Shown here one piece after another: positions 17,132-25,469 of a stretch of DNA of 64,000 nt; positions within the stretch are counted from its first letter, which is position 1, and the number at the start of each line of letters is the position of its first letter. The position numbers and the translations under genes were made by a program. Under the pieces are notes generated by a model that did not search any database, was not told the origin of the DNA, and saw nothing but the letters and a program-made list of their open reading frames with translations. The stretch is from UBA12014 sp029248335 (GTDB taxonomy: Bacteria > Planctomycetota > Phycisphaerae > Phycisphaerales > SM1A02): contig JAQWJM010000148.1 of NCBI GenBank assembly GCA_029248335.1, positions 21,770 to 85,769 on the forward strand, read 5' to 3'.

Positions 17132-18972
17132 CCGGTTCGGTCCTCGTCGCCGCCGACTGGGTGGTGATCGCGGGATACCTCGGGCTGGTCCTGGCCATCG
17201 GAATCTTCTTCGCGCGGCGGGGCTCCTCCAGCACCGGCGGGTACTTCCTCGCCGGGCGTTCGCTTCCCTGGTGGGTCGCGGGAACCTCGATCGTCGCCAC
17301 GACCTTCTCGAGCGACACGCCGCTTCAGGTGGTCTCGCTCGTCCGCCAGGGCGGCATCGGGGAGAACTGGTGGTGGTGGTCGATGGCGGCGGGGCATGCG
17401 GCCGGCGTGTTCCTCTTCGCACCGCTGTGGCGACGCAGTTCGCTGCTCACCGACGTCGAGTTCATCACCACCCGGTACGAAGGGCGATCCGCCCGGATCC
17501 TTCGGATCGTCGAAGGAATGTGGCAGGGTCTGCTGGTCAACGGCGTGGTGCTGGCGTCGGTGACGATCGGCATGGCCACGATCGCACGGGTGATGCTGGG
17601 CATTCCCACGGATGCGGTGGTGGAGATCGCCGGACTCCGGTTCGATGCCGCGACGGGACTGGTCGCGGTGCTCGCGGTCGCGACCCTGGGCTATTCCATG
17701 CTGTCCGGACTCTACGGCGTCGCGTGGTCGGACCTGCCGCAGTTCGTCCTGGCGATGGTGGGATCGGTGGTGCTGGCGATCGCGGTGGTGACGGATCTCG
17801 GTGGACTCGACGTGATGATCGAGCGGCTCGACGCGACCCCGTGGTCGCCCGAGAACGCGACGGATCTCGCACCGTCCACCGCGGATGGCGCCGCGATGGC
17901 GACCGCGATCGCGTTCTTCACGTTGAACTGGTGGGCCCGGGTGCCGGGCCACGGAGCGCTCGCCCAGCGGTTGCTGGCGACGCGATCTCCGCGGGACGGG
18001 GCGCTCGCGCTCGCGTGGTTCACGATCGCCCACTACGTCCTTCGGCCGTGGCCGTGGATCATCGTCGCCCTCGCCTCCATCGTGCTGGTGCCGACGACCT
18101 TCGACGCCGCGGAGAACGCCTGGGTCGCGTCCATCCCGGACAAGGACGCGTTCCCGTGGATGATCCGGAACCACCTCGGCCCCGGATTCCGAGGGCTGCT
18201 GGTGGTCGCCATGCTCGGGGCGTTCATGAGCACGGTCGACACGCACGTCAACCTCTCGTCCGCCTACCTGCTCAACGACGTCCTCCGACCGATCCGGCGT
18301 CTGCTCCGGCGGGAGGCGGAACCCCCTTCGGGATCGGGGGATGCGGGCGGGGCGGGTGAGGTCTGGAAGGCGAGAGCGCTTGCCATTCCGGTGCTCGTGC
18401 TGGTGCTTCTGGTCGCGAGTGGATTCGACGACATCATCAAGCTCTACAAGTATCTGGGGGTCATCGCCGCCGGCACCGCACCGGTCCTGATCCTGCGTTG
18501 GTACTGGTGGCGGACCACGGCCTGGAGCGAGATCGCGGCGATGGGGACCTCGCTCGTGGTCGGAAACCTGCTGGTGCGATTCGGGCCGCTGGCGGTGCCG
18601 GCGGATGGGGCGGACGACCTCTTCGGCCCGCGGCTGCTGGCGGTCACGCTGGCTTCCGCGGCGGTCTGGATACCCGCCACCATGCTCAGTCGGCCCGCGA
18701 GCGATGCTCGACTGGTTCGGTTCCTGACCACGGTTCAACCGGGCGGCCCGGGGTGGCGGGCCTTCGCCCGCCGAATGGACGAGCCTGATCCGCGGGGGAT
18801 CCTGGTACCGATCGTCTGGGCCGGGATCGGGACCTGCGGGATCTGGATGGCGATCGTCGGGATCGGCTGGCTGCTGCTCGGACGCCCGGTTCAGGGGCTC
18901 CTGATGGTGCTTGGGGCGGCGACCCTCGGGGTCCCGACGATCCGGGCCGCCGCGAGGCTGGGAAGCCGTTGA
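17128..18972 (+). CDS. Sodium:solute symporter (SSS family)
   Basis: A 614-residue membrane protein with about thirteen to fourteen hydrophobic segments. The N-terminal pattern GGYFLAGRSLPWWVAG, then TTFSSDTPLQV, is the SSS family signature (PutP/SGLT fold) and forms part of the sodium and substrate site. ARVPGHGALAQRL and MLGAFMSTVDTHVN match the conserved middle helices. The C-terminus has an extra helix pair with an ILVPIVW segment. The substrate is unknown; coupling to an aminotransferase suggests an amino acid or related compound, but this is inference. It begins by ATGA overlap with the aminotransferase. Confidence 0.85.
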   Translation: MTGSVLVAADWVVIAGYLGLVLAIGIFFARRGSSSTGGYFLAGRSLPWWVAGTSIVATTFSSDTPLQVVSLVRQGGIGENWWWWSMAAGHAAGVFLFAPLWRRSSLLTDVEFITTRYEGRSARILRIVEGMWQGLLVNGVVLASVTIGMATIARVMLGIPTDAVVEIAGLRFDAATGLVAVLAVATLGYSMLSGLYGVAWSDLPQFVLAMVGSVVLAIAVVTDLGGLDVMIERLDATPWSPENATDLAPSTADGAAMATAIAFFTLNWWARVPGHGALAQRLLATRSPRDGALALAWFTIAHYVLRPWPWIIVALASIVLVPTTFDAAENAWVASIPDKDAFPWMIRNHLGPGFRGLLVVAMLGAFMSTVDTHVNLSSAYLLNDVLRPIRRLLRREAEPPSGSGDAGGAGEVWKARALAIPVLVLVLLVASGFDDIIKLYKYLGVIAAGTAPVLILRWYWWRTTAWSEIAAMGTSLVVGNLLVRFGPLAVPADGADDLFGPRLLAVTLASAAVWIPATMLSRPASDARLVRFLTTVQPGGPGWRAFARRMDEPDPRGILVPIVWAGIGTCGIWMAIVGIGWLLLGRPVQGLLMVLGAATLGVPTIRAAARLGSR

Positions 18973-19001
18973 CTTGATCAAACGTGGATCCCTGCTATCC
19001 T
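18969..19001 (+). promoter_or_regulatory. rplU promoter
   Basis: TTGACT/TTGATC starts at 18969 and 18974, and TGCTATCCT at 18993-19001 forms an extended -10 (TGn-TATCCT). Spacing is 16 bp for the TTGATC reading. The -35 overlaps the symporter stop codon. A leader of about 70 nt precedes the rplU GTG. Confidence 0.55.
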
Positions 19002-19075
19002 CTGCGATTCCCCTTGGGCCGCGTCGAGACGTCGCCCCGCCGAAGAAACCGTCCCCCGGGACCCGGAGCTTGACC

Positions 19076-19402
19076 GTGTACGCAATCATCGAAGACAGCG
19101 GAACCCAGATCATGGTGCGTCCCGGAGACGTCATCGAGATCGATCCCCGCACCGATGGCAGCGAACCCAAGGGCGACCTGGTGTTCGATCGGGTCCTCTC
19201 CGTCAGCAACGAGGACGGCAAGGGTGGCACGGTCGGCACCCCCTACGTCGAAGGCGCCACGGTCGCGGCGGAGATCGTCGCCGAGAAGAAGGGCGAGAAG
19301 CTCGTCTCGATTCGATACAAGCGCCGCAAGGGCATGCGTCGAAAGACGGGGCACCGTCAGCAGTACCTGACGGTCCGCATCGGCGACATCTCGGGCGGCT
19401 GA
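19076..19402 (+). CDS. rplU: Ribosomal protein bL21
   Basis: A 108-residue protein of the 50S subunit. The start MYAIIEDSGTQIMVRPGD and the core KKGEKLVSIRYKRRKG, RRKTGHRQQYL are diagnostic of bL21. The GTG start is chosen because the family begins there and GGAG lies about 10 bp upstream; the frame is open much further upstream. It has its own promoter and is followed by a strong terminator. The usual partner rpmA (bL27), and obgE after it, are absent here, so this is a solitary bL21 gene. Confidence 0.95.
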   Translation: MYAIIEDSGTQIMVRPGDVIEIDPRTDGSEPKGDLVFDRVLSVSNEDGKGGTVGTPYVEGATVAAEIVAEKKGEKLVSIRYKRRKGMRRKTGHRQQYLTVRIGDISGG

Positions 19403-19456
19403 AACCCCCGCGAATCCGCAGGTGGTCCATGTGACCCGTGCGATGTACGAAACACG

Positions 19457-19497
19457 ACACCCGTCGGCCCGAGGCCGGCGGGTGTTTCTTTTCTTCA
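19457..19497 (+). terminator. Intrinsic terminator after rplU
   Basis: A 13-bp stem (ACACCCGTCGGCC with GGCCGGCGGGTGT, one wobble pair) with a 3-nt loop is followed directly by TTTCTTTTCTTC. Confidence 0.85.
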
Positions 19498-19579
19498 AGT
19501 GTCGAAGCGTCAAGCGTCCCGGATGAACTTCGGCGAAGCACCCGCGACACGTCGGGCTCCTCGGGCGTCGCGATTGGAT

Positions 19580-20554
19580 TCAGACCCGGCCGATCATCCG
19601 CCGGACCGCATCCACGGATTCAGGTTCACCCGTTCGCGCGGAAAGCGTGGCGGCCTCGCAGGTGGCGAGCAGGTCGATGGTCGCGTCGGTTGACCGTCCG
19701 GGTTCGGCACCGGCTCGAATGCGAATCTGGGATCGAATCGACTCGACGAGTTCGGTGGTGAAGTCGGCGGGTTCGGTCGAGCCTCGAGACTCCTGATCGA
19801 TCAGCGTGCCATCGGGGCCGGCCCAGTCGAGCCGGCCATCGATGCACTGAAGACGTCCGCTCGCACCGAAGAGCGTGACCATCCTCGCGTGACGTCCGAC
19901 CTCGGTGCCCGCCGTCACCGACGCGGCCCGTCCATCGGGGAAGCGGGCGATCGCGAGGATCCGGGTCGGCTTCGAGGAAGGGGTGCCGACCGGGCGGACC
20001 GCGGTCGCGTCGACGTGCGTGGGCGTACCGAACCAGATCGAGAGAAGATCGAAGGCGTCGAAGAGTCGACCGATGATGGCGGTCTCCCGTTCAGGACCGG
20101 AGCACTCGATCGCCGCCGCCGACGGGGTCTCGAAGGCGGTCGCGGCATCGATCAGTCGTCGGCCGGCGGAAAGGTCTCGGAAGGTGGGTACGGGCGTCGG
20201 CAGGTGGGTCGAGTCGAGGAGTTCCGCCGATTCCTCGACGGAGGCCGGTCGAGGCGCGAGGGTGAGCAGCGGCCGATGGGCGCGTTCCGCTTCGGCGATC
20301 ATCGCGGCGAGCACGTCGGTGGGCATCACGCGGTCGGGGTCGGCGATCAGCGTGGCATCGGCGTCGGCGTTCGCGAGACTCCGAGGGTCGTCGTGATGGG
20401 CCACGCCGAGCCTGGTGGCCTCCTCGCGGATCGTCACCGCCTCGCCACCGATCGCCGCCGGTTCGAGGCGTCCGCCGTCGAACAGCCCGCCGAGCATGCT
20501 CGTCTGCCGCTCGCCCGCCCAGATCGCCACGCGTTCCCTGTTCCCTTCCGGCAT
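19580..20554 (-). CDS. Possible Gfo/Idh/MocA-like protein lacking a clear NAD motif
   Basis: A 324-residue soluble protein that I do not recognise with certainty. The order of elements is oxidoreductase-like: EEATRLGVAHHDDPRSLANADADATLIA resembles the end of the Rossmann domain, ECSGPERETAIIGRLFDAFDLLSIWFG the central region, and RTGEPESVDAVRRMI the last helix of Gfo/Idh/MocA proteins. However, the N-terminal GxGxxG dinucleotide motif and the catalytic EKP are not seen. It may be a non-catalytic relative. It is transcribed divergently from rnpB, with a gap of about 68 bp. Confidence 0.4.
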   Translation of the reverse strand: MPEGNRERVAIWAGERQTSMLGGLFDGGRLEPAAIGGEAVTIREEATRLGVAHHDDPRSLANADADATLIADPDRVMPTDVLAAMIAEAERAHRPLLTLAPRPASVEESAELLDSTHLPTPVPTFRDLSAGRRLIDAATAFETPSAAAIECSGPERETAIIGRLFDAFDLLSIWFGTPTHVDATAVRPVGTPSSKPTRILAIARFPDGRAASVTAGTEVGRHARMVTLFGASGRLQCIDGRLDWAGPDGTLIDQESRGSTEPADFTTELVESIRSQIRIRAGAEPGRSTDATIDLLATCEAATLSARTGEPESVDAVRRMIGRV

Positions 20555-20608
20555 GGCCCGATGCTACCGCGTGTCTCGTGCATCGGGGGGATCCCCGGAG
20601 AATCGGTG

Positions 20609-20615
20609 TTAGACT
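20609..20615 (+). promoter_or_regulatory. -10 element of rnpB
   Basis: TTAGACT lies 6 bp before the inferred 5' end of RNase P RNA. No good -35 hexamer is visible. Confidence 0.4.
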
Positions 20616-20621
20616 TCGACC

Positions 20622-21020
20622 GGCGAACGGGCGATCGCGTCGGTCAAACGGCGAGGAAAGTCCGAGCACGAGAGGACAACGGTGGTGGGTAACACCCACC
20701 GGCCCGTGGGCTGCGGGTCAGGGAAAGTGCCACAGAAAAGAAACCGCCGATGTGACTTCGGTCGCAGGCAAGGGTGAAAAGGTGCGGTAAGAGCGCACCG
20801 CCCGTTCCGGTGACGGACGGGGCACGGCAAACCCCACCGCGTGCAAGCGCAAGCAGCTTCAGTCGGGGGTCGACCGGAAACGATCGACCCTCGGATCCGT
20901 GGTCCGCGGATTGAAGCGGGTGGCGTGCTGGAGGGCGTCGGCAACGACGTTCCCAGAGAAATGATCGCCGCGGCGGCCTCGATCGGGGGTCGTTCGACGG
21001 AACTCGGCTTACAGTTCGTC
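20622..21020 (+). ncRNA. rnpB: RNase P RNA, bacterial type A
   Basis: The catalytic RNA that removes 5' leaders from tRNA precursors. The conserved blocks occur in order: GAGGAAAGTCCG near the 5' end, GGGAAAGTGCCACAGAAA, AAACCGCCGATG, GGTAAGAGCGCACC, GGCAAACCCC, AGAGAAATGATCGCC and CGGCTTACAG near the 3' end. The ends were placed by pairing GGCGAAC (20622-20628) with GTTCGTC (21014-21020) as P1, so they may be off by a few bases. Length near 400 nt is normal for type A. An intrinsic terminator follows. Confidence 0.93.
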
Positions 21021-21031
21021 CCAGCCCGACC

Positions 21032-21070
21032 CGCTCCGGCCTTCGCATGAAGGTCGGAGCGTTTCTTGTT
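21032..21070 (+). terminator. Intrinsic terminator of rnpB
   Basis: CGCTCCGGCCTTC and GAAGGTCGGAGCG form a 13-bp stem with one wobble pair and a GCAT loop, followed by TTTCTTGTT. Confidence 0.85.
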
Positions 21071-21694
21071 CCGTGCCTCGATGTTTTCGGGATTATTCGT
21101 GTCTTAGGCCCGATTTGGTCGAACCTTCGGGACGAGCTGTTCGTAAACAATGGTTTGTCGATGATTTATGTCAACATCTTGTGGTTTGGTGAATGGAATT
21201 CCACTACCGGCTGTTTTCTGAAATGAATCGGAACGTCCTTGCCTTTGAGGGCGTGCTCGCGACAATAGCAACAGCGAATCAGACAGCGGTTCGCAGACAA
21301 CGGGGTGGCTTCTGAACGATTCGGCCGTTTCGGTCGGGTTCAGTCTCAAAGGCCGCCTTGAAGAGAAGAGACGTAGTTTGAGTGCGTTTTCGTTCCGCCA
21401 CCAGGGGTGCAGGCGGATCAGGCTCGAGTCGTTCGAGGAGGCTATCCATCGGCCGATTCGGAGGGCGGGAGTCGGAATCGGGTCGCTGAGGATCGCTGGT
21501 CACACGAGACCAGGGCCACGGCGGCGGAGGGTCGAGCGGGGAAGTGCCCGACTCGAAGCGTGGTCATCGAGCAAGCGACACGGATTGTTCCGCACGCTCG
21601 CTGACCGAGTTGAAGCCGAGGGCGTGTGGATCACGTCCGAGGCACGACCGGTGAAACAAGGCTCGACAGAAGAGCCGGGAAGGACCCATCACCC
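21071..21694. other. Non-coding stretch, AT-rich in its first 350 bp
   Basis: No convincing gene is present between the rnpB terminator and the next coding region. The first 350 bp are clearly poorer in GC than the rest of the window and contain the palindrome TGGAATTCCA (21194-21203). Short open frames on both strands have no recognisable features. It may be an inserted or decayed sequence, or an unrecognised RNA. Confidence 0.5.
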
Positions 21695-22255
21695 ATGTCG
21701 ATCGCATCGAACAAGACGACTTCACTACAGGCCTACACCATGCTGGTCTATCGCAAGCCGCTTCATCCCGAGTTCTTCGGGATCGAGGGCCGCAAGCGGA
21801 TCCAGCAGGATGACTTCGAGTTCGAAGGTTGGATCTTCCCCGGCGGGCAGCTCTCACGCTTCCAGTCTGGAAACGTGACGATCTGCGAGGTCGTCACGGA
21901 TCAGGTCGAAAGCCTTCCCGAGAAGGGTCTCGTCGCGAACCTGCCCTGCGCCGGCGAACGCGACTTCGAGAACACCTTCGGCGACACCGTCACCTACATG
22001 ACGACGATGCAGACGGAAACCCTGTCGGACCACCTCTATGAGTCCACCTACCGGGAGATGACGCAGCACGCCCGGGAGTCGAACTCGCTCGTGGTGCGAT
22101 CGGACGGTGCGTCGCGTCCGGAGATGTCGGTACTCGACATCCAGCGATACCGGACCGAGGTCCATGTGCAGGGGTATCACCTCCGCGCCGACTGCGGGCT
22201 CGTCCTGCGGACGCAGTCCATGTTCCGGCTCGGTGTCGACGAAGAAGAGGAATGA
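21695..22255 (+). CDS. Uncharacterised protein, DUF2617-like
   Basis: A 186-residue soluble, acidic protein. GGAAGGA about 9 bp before the ATG supports the start. The segment YRKPLHPEFFGIEGRKRIQ followed by an alternating beta-rich region and CEVVTDQVESLPEKG resembles what I recall of planctomycete DUF2617 proteins, but I am not certain. It has no signal peptide, membrane segment or catalytic motif. The C-terminus ends DEEEE. It is followed by two hairpins, the second of which looks like a terminator, so it is probably a single-gene transcript. Confidence 0.6.
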   Translation: MSIASNKTTSLQAYTMLVYRKPLHPEFFGIEGRKRIQQDDFEFEGWIFPGGQLSRFQSGNVTICEVVTDQVESLPEKGLVANLPCAGERDFENTFGDTVTYMTTMQTETLSDHLYESTYREMTQHARESNSLVVRSDGASRPEMSVLDIQRYRTEVHVQGYHLRADCGLVLRTQSMFRLGVDEEEE

Positions 22256-22308
22256 TCACCTGGATCATCCTGATCATCAGCCCTTCAGGGCTGCTTGAAT
22301 CGACCGCA

Positions 22309-22350
22309 CGCGGCGGCGTCGTCCTTCGGGACACGCCGCCGCGTTCTTTT
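22309..22350 (+). terminator. Intrinsic terminator
   Basis: CGCGGCGGCGT pairs with ACGCCGCCGCG and GTCC with GGAC around a TTCG loop, with a single bulged C, followed by TTCTTTT. A smaller hairpin (CAGCCCT-TC-AGGGCTG, 22278-22293) lies just upstream. Confidence 0.85.
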
Positions 22351-22401
22351 CCACTGCAGCCCGGGCCGCATCGCGCGGAATCCACGCCACGGCTCCACCG
22401 G

Positions 22402-22407
22402 TAGACT
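22402..22407 (+). promoter_or_regulatory. -10 element of the uracil-DNA glycosylase gene
   Basis: TAGACT ends 6 bp before ATG 22414 and there is no Shine-Dalgarno sequence between them, so the mRNA is probably leaderless. No clear -35 is seen. Confidence 0.5.
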
Positions 22408-22413
22408 GAGGCG

Positions 22414-23295
22414 ATGGGAACTCCCGATCCGATGCTGGAACGTGCCGCTCGTGCGATGGTCGAAACCGACCTGCTGCTCGGCGCGGCATTGGTGCCGCTC
22501 GCGGTCCGGCCGGTCGAGGACCTCGCGCCGTCGGCCACCGAGGTGACGGAGCGTGCGACCGAACGATCACCGGCCCGTTCCACCGCGGCCCCGGGGCCGG
22601 CTGAAGCGGTCACCTCCGGATCGGTCGCGGTCGAATCGGATCCGGCCACCTCCGGGGAGTCTTCGATCGGGGTGGGAACGCCGGCGGTCCCGATGGGGGA
22701 ACTCGTCGGTGACTCCTCGCCCGAGAAACTCGCCGATCTCGCCGTGCGTCATGCCGCGGAATGCTCGCATTGCACGGCTTCGACCACCCATCTGAACATC
22801 GTCTTCGGCGAAGGCGCCGCGGACGCCTCGTTGATGTTCGTCGGCGAGGCGCCGGGCGAACGCGAAGACCGTTCGGGGCGTCCCTTCGTCGGACCGGCCG
22901 GTGAGAAGCTCGACCAGATGATCGGTGCGATGGGATTCTCGCGGGAGTCGGTCTACATCTCGAACGTGCTCAAGACGCGGCCGCCGGAGAACCGGACCCC
23001 GCGGCCCGACGAGGCCGCGGCCTGCGGACGATGGCTCGCATCGCAGATCGAGCTGATTCGGCCGACCGCGATCGTGGCGCTCGGCGGACCGGCCGCGAAA
23101 CTGCTGCTCGGAACCGAGACCGGGATCACGCGGCTGCGTGGCGTGTGGGGACGGTACGACGTCGGCGAGCTTCGGATCCCCGTCATGCCGACGTTCCATC
23201 CCGCCTACGTGCTGCGTCAGTACACCGCGGACGTGCGGGCGGCGGTCTGGAACGATCTCCAGCTCGCCCGCGACCTGGTCCGGTCGTCCGAGTAG
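22414..23295 (+). CDS. Family 4 uracil-DNA glycosylase
   Basis: A 293-residue DNA-repair enzyme that excises uracil. The catalytic domain starts near residue 100 with CSHCTASTTH, followed by GEAPGEREDRSGRPFVGPAGE, SNVLKTRPPENRTP and the C-terminal TFHPAYVLR. This matches the iron-sulfur family 4 UDG found in bacteria and archaea. The 95-residue N-terminal part is low in complexity (alanine, threonine, serine, glutamate) and probably disordered. It ends 28 bp from the convergent dtd gene. The start codon sits directly after a -10 box. Confidence 0.88.
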   Translation: MGTPDPMLERAARAMVETDLLLGAALVPLAVRPVEDLAPSATEVTERATERSPARSTAAPGPAEAVTSGSVAVESDPATSGESSIGVGTPAVPMGELVGDSSPEKLADLAVRHAAECSHCTASTTHLNIVFGEGAADASLMFVGEAPGEREDRSGRPFVGPAGEKLDQMIGAMGFSRESVYISNVLKTRPPENRTPRPDEAAACGRWLASQIELIRPTAIVALGGPAAKLLLGTETGITRLRGVWGRYDVGELRIPVMPTFHPAYVLRQYTADVRAAVWNDLQLARDLVRSSE

Positions 23296-23323
23296 GACCG
23301 GTGGCCGGTCGTGCGCCGGGGTG

Positions 23324-23785
23324 TCAGTGGTCCTGGCGGTCGAGCACGGAGTCGAGCACGATCGTGATCGGCCCGTCGTTGAGCAGCCGGACTTCCATGC
23401 TCGCGCCGAATCGCCCCGTCTCGACGCGGAGGCCGTGTCGTTCACGCAGCATCGTCCCGACCCGCTCCACCGCCGGAGCGGCGACCTCCGGGGCCGCCGC
23501 CGCGATGAAACTCGGTCTGTTACCGCGTCGGCAGTCCGCCTGGAGCGTGAACTGACTCACCAGCAGCACCTCGCCGGCCGCCGCCGCGAGATCGAGGTTC
23601 ATCCGTCCCGCTTCATCGGGGAAGACGCGAAGGCCGGCGATCTTGCGGGCCATCCAGGTCCCGGCCTCGTCGTCGTCACCGGTCGCGACACCGAGCAGCA
23701 CCAGAAAACCCTTGTCGATCTCGCCGACCACGTCGCCGTCGACGGTGACGCTCGCGGATCGGACACGCTGGACGACGGCTCTCAT
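23324..23785 (-). CDS. dtd: D-aminoacyl-tRNA deacylase
   Basis: A 153-residue protein that hydrolyses D-aminoacyl-tRNA and glycyl-tRNA(Ala) as proofreading in trans. It begins MRAVVQRVRSASVTVDG, carries the SQFTLQADCRRGNRPSF motif of the active site and ends with the second signature LLNDGPITI. The usual GxFGA block is present as GRFGASMEV. The length is typical of the family. It lies 18 bp downstream of the MEMO gene on the same strand and is probably co-transcribed with it. Confidence 0.93.
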   Translation of the reverse strand: MRAVVQRVRSASVTVDGDVVGEIDKGFLVLLGVATGDDDEAGTWMARKIAGLRVFPDEAGRMNLDLAAAAGEVLLVSQFTLQADCRRGNRPSFIAAAAPEVAAPAVERVGTMLRERHGLRVETGRFGASMEVRLLNDGPITIVLDSVLDRQDH

Positions 23786-23803
23786 GACGAGGATCGCCCC
23801 GGT

Positions 23804-25117
23804 TCAGGTGCCGAGAAAGGCGAGGGACGCCACGGAGACCATGTGGTTTCCGCGGTCGTCGGAGGCCTGCTTGTAGTCGATGAGTTCGATGTCCGCGGCC
23901 TTGGCGAGCGAGGCCACGGCGTACATGTTCCCGACCGAACACCACCGCGTCTGGTTCTTGCACCACTCCATCGCTTCGAGGAAGCCCGCGGCGTCGTTCT
24001 CGAGGAACTTCCCGAGATGCTCGCGGTCGTGTCGTTCGACTTCGACCCGGCGATCGTCGTCGACCGGCTTGGGTTCGCCGAACTGGGGGCCGACGTGCGA
24101 GAGATCCGCGGACGACACGAAGTAGGTGAGTCCGCCGACTTCCTCGAGCGTCTCGCCGAGGGCCTTCACGAACTCGGGCGTCGACACCCGCTTGCCGTCG
24201 TCGGAGATCATGGGCACGAGCGGATCGGGCATCAGCGCCGCGACCACCGGAACGTCGCCGAAGAGGTGGGTGAGGAACGGAAGATGGAGCTCGATCGAGT
24301 GCTCCGGAACGAGGTCGAGTTCGTCCTTGAAGAGCCGGTCACCGAGCTTCTCCTTGAGCTTCGCGAGCACGTCGCGGTCGGGCGTGACCCGGCCGAGCGG
24401 CGTTTCGTGTTCGAGCTCGGTCATGACCACGCCGTCGCCGACCCCGAAGTGATTGGTTCCGAGGATCACGACCCGGTCGGGCTTCGCGGCACCGACCCAG
24501 GCGCGATAGCCGCCCGCGTAGACTTCGGCGCCTCGGACGTAGTCGAGGTGCGGCACGACCAGGCCGACCACGGGAGTCTCGAACTCGGGATCTTCGGCCT
24601 GCTCCATCCAGGTCTCGAGCATGCCGACCGCGAGTTCGCGGGCCCACTCCCGCTGGGCGTCGGCGTCTTCGGGCGGCTTCTCGTCGCCGCCTCGAGCCTG
24701 GGCCGCCAGCTGGACGAGCGAACCGGACGCCTGCAGGGGGAGGGAGCCTCGCTCGTGGAGCGTCTCCGAGAGCTTCTTCTCGTACTCGTCGTACTTCGGG
24801 CCCCACAAGAGGCCGAACTGGTCCATCTGGGTCGCGAGGGCTTCGACCTGGGTGCGGGCTTCCTTGACCACGGACTCCCGATCCGGGGTCTCCGCGGCGA
24901 CCAGTCGTTCCGCGATCGCGGTGGTGTCCAGTTCGCCTTCGAAGAGCTGGATGACGGACAGGGCCTGCGGCTGGACCACCATCGTCTGCTGGATCAGCAT
25001 CGAGGGGTCTCGAAGGGCGACGAACTGCTTTCCCTCCTTCTGGACCGGCATCGGCTGGATCGGCCGGGCGTGGGGCTTCAGGACGTGGGACGGCGTTGGG
25101 GTGGCTTCTTCACTCAT
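23804..25117 (-). CDS. MEMO family protein (AmmeMemoRadiSam system protein B) with N-terminal extension
   Basis: A 437-residue protein. The C-terminal region from about residue 165 has the MEMO/dioxygenase-like fold: VVPHLDYVRGAEVYAGGY, ILGTNHFG, LVPEHSIELHLPFL, SSADLSHVGPQFG. The conserved His and Asp positions resemble class III extradiol dioxygenases. Residues about 30-130 form an extra domain (VALRDPSMLIQQ, then VIQLFEGELDTTAIAERL) that looks like a small winged-helix/PqqD-type fold. The radical SAM and AMMECR1 partners are not nearby. The frame is open upstream, but ATG 25117 is chosen because TACACT lies 9 bp before it. Confidence 0.75.
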   Translation of the reverse strand: MSEEATPTPSHVLKPHARPIQPMPVQKEGKQFVALRDPSMLIQQTMVVQPQALSVIQLFEGELDTTAIAERLVAAETPDRESVVKEARTQVEALATQMDQFGLLWGPKYDEYEKKLSETLHERGSLPLQASGSLVQLAAQARGGDEKPPEDADAQREWARELAVGMLETWMEQAEDPEFETPVVGLVVPHLDYVRGAEVYAGGYRAWVGAAKPDRVVILGTNHFGVGDGVVMTELEHETPLGRVTPDRDVLAKLKEKLGDRLFKDELDLVPEHSIELHLPFLTHLFGDVPVVAALMPDPLVPMISDDGKRVSTPEFVKALGETLEEVGGLTYFVSSADLSHVGPQFGEPKPVDDDRRVEVERHDREHLGKFLENDAAGFLEAMEWCKNQTRWCSVGNMYAVASLAKAADIELIDYKQASDDRGNHMVSVASLAFLGT

Positions 25118-25469
25118 GATCCCGGGAGTGTAGCCAACCCTCGCGGCTTCTCCGGGTGGTCGGGCCATGAAAACCGCCGCTATCGGTCCGATTGGAGGTA
25201 CAATCTCCGACCCGCCGCATTCGTTCCCGGACTTGCCGGATCGATGGTGGGGCATCCGCGAGCCGAGTCCTCGACTTTGCTCGATCCGGAATCGTCATCG
25301 GTCGAAGGAGACCGAGCCAGGGCGGTTTTCGGCGATCTTTCGTGTGTTCGGTCGAACCGAACGATGGTTCGATGCGATTCATTGACAGGAGCGGACAGAG
25401 ATCCGACTCCAGACCGCGGGCGAATACCACCCGACGATCCCAGATCCAGATCTTCTCCAGCGAGACCTC
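25118..25469. other. Divergent intergenic region with candidate promoter elements
   Basis: This 352-bp gap separates divergent genes. TTGACA is present at 25382-25387 on the plus strand, without a good -10. An inverted repeat TCGAACC-7 bp-GGTTCGA lies at 25352-25372 just upstream of it and could be an operator. AGTGTA at 25127-25132 reads TACACT on the minus strand, 9 bp before the MEMO start. No gene was seen. Confidence 0.45.

Noticed and set aside
16915..19239. 774-residue minus-strand open frame
   Set aside because: Antisense to the symporter and part of the aminotransferase; low-complexity Arg/Pro/Asp-rich translation.
21104..21349. 81-residue minus-strand open frame in the AT-rich stretch
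   Set aside because: No ribosome-binding site, domain or codon pattern supports it.
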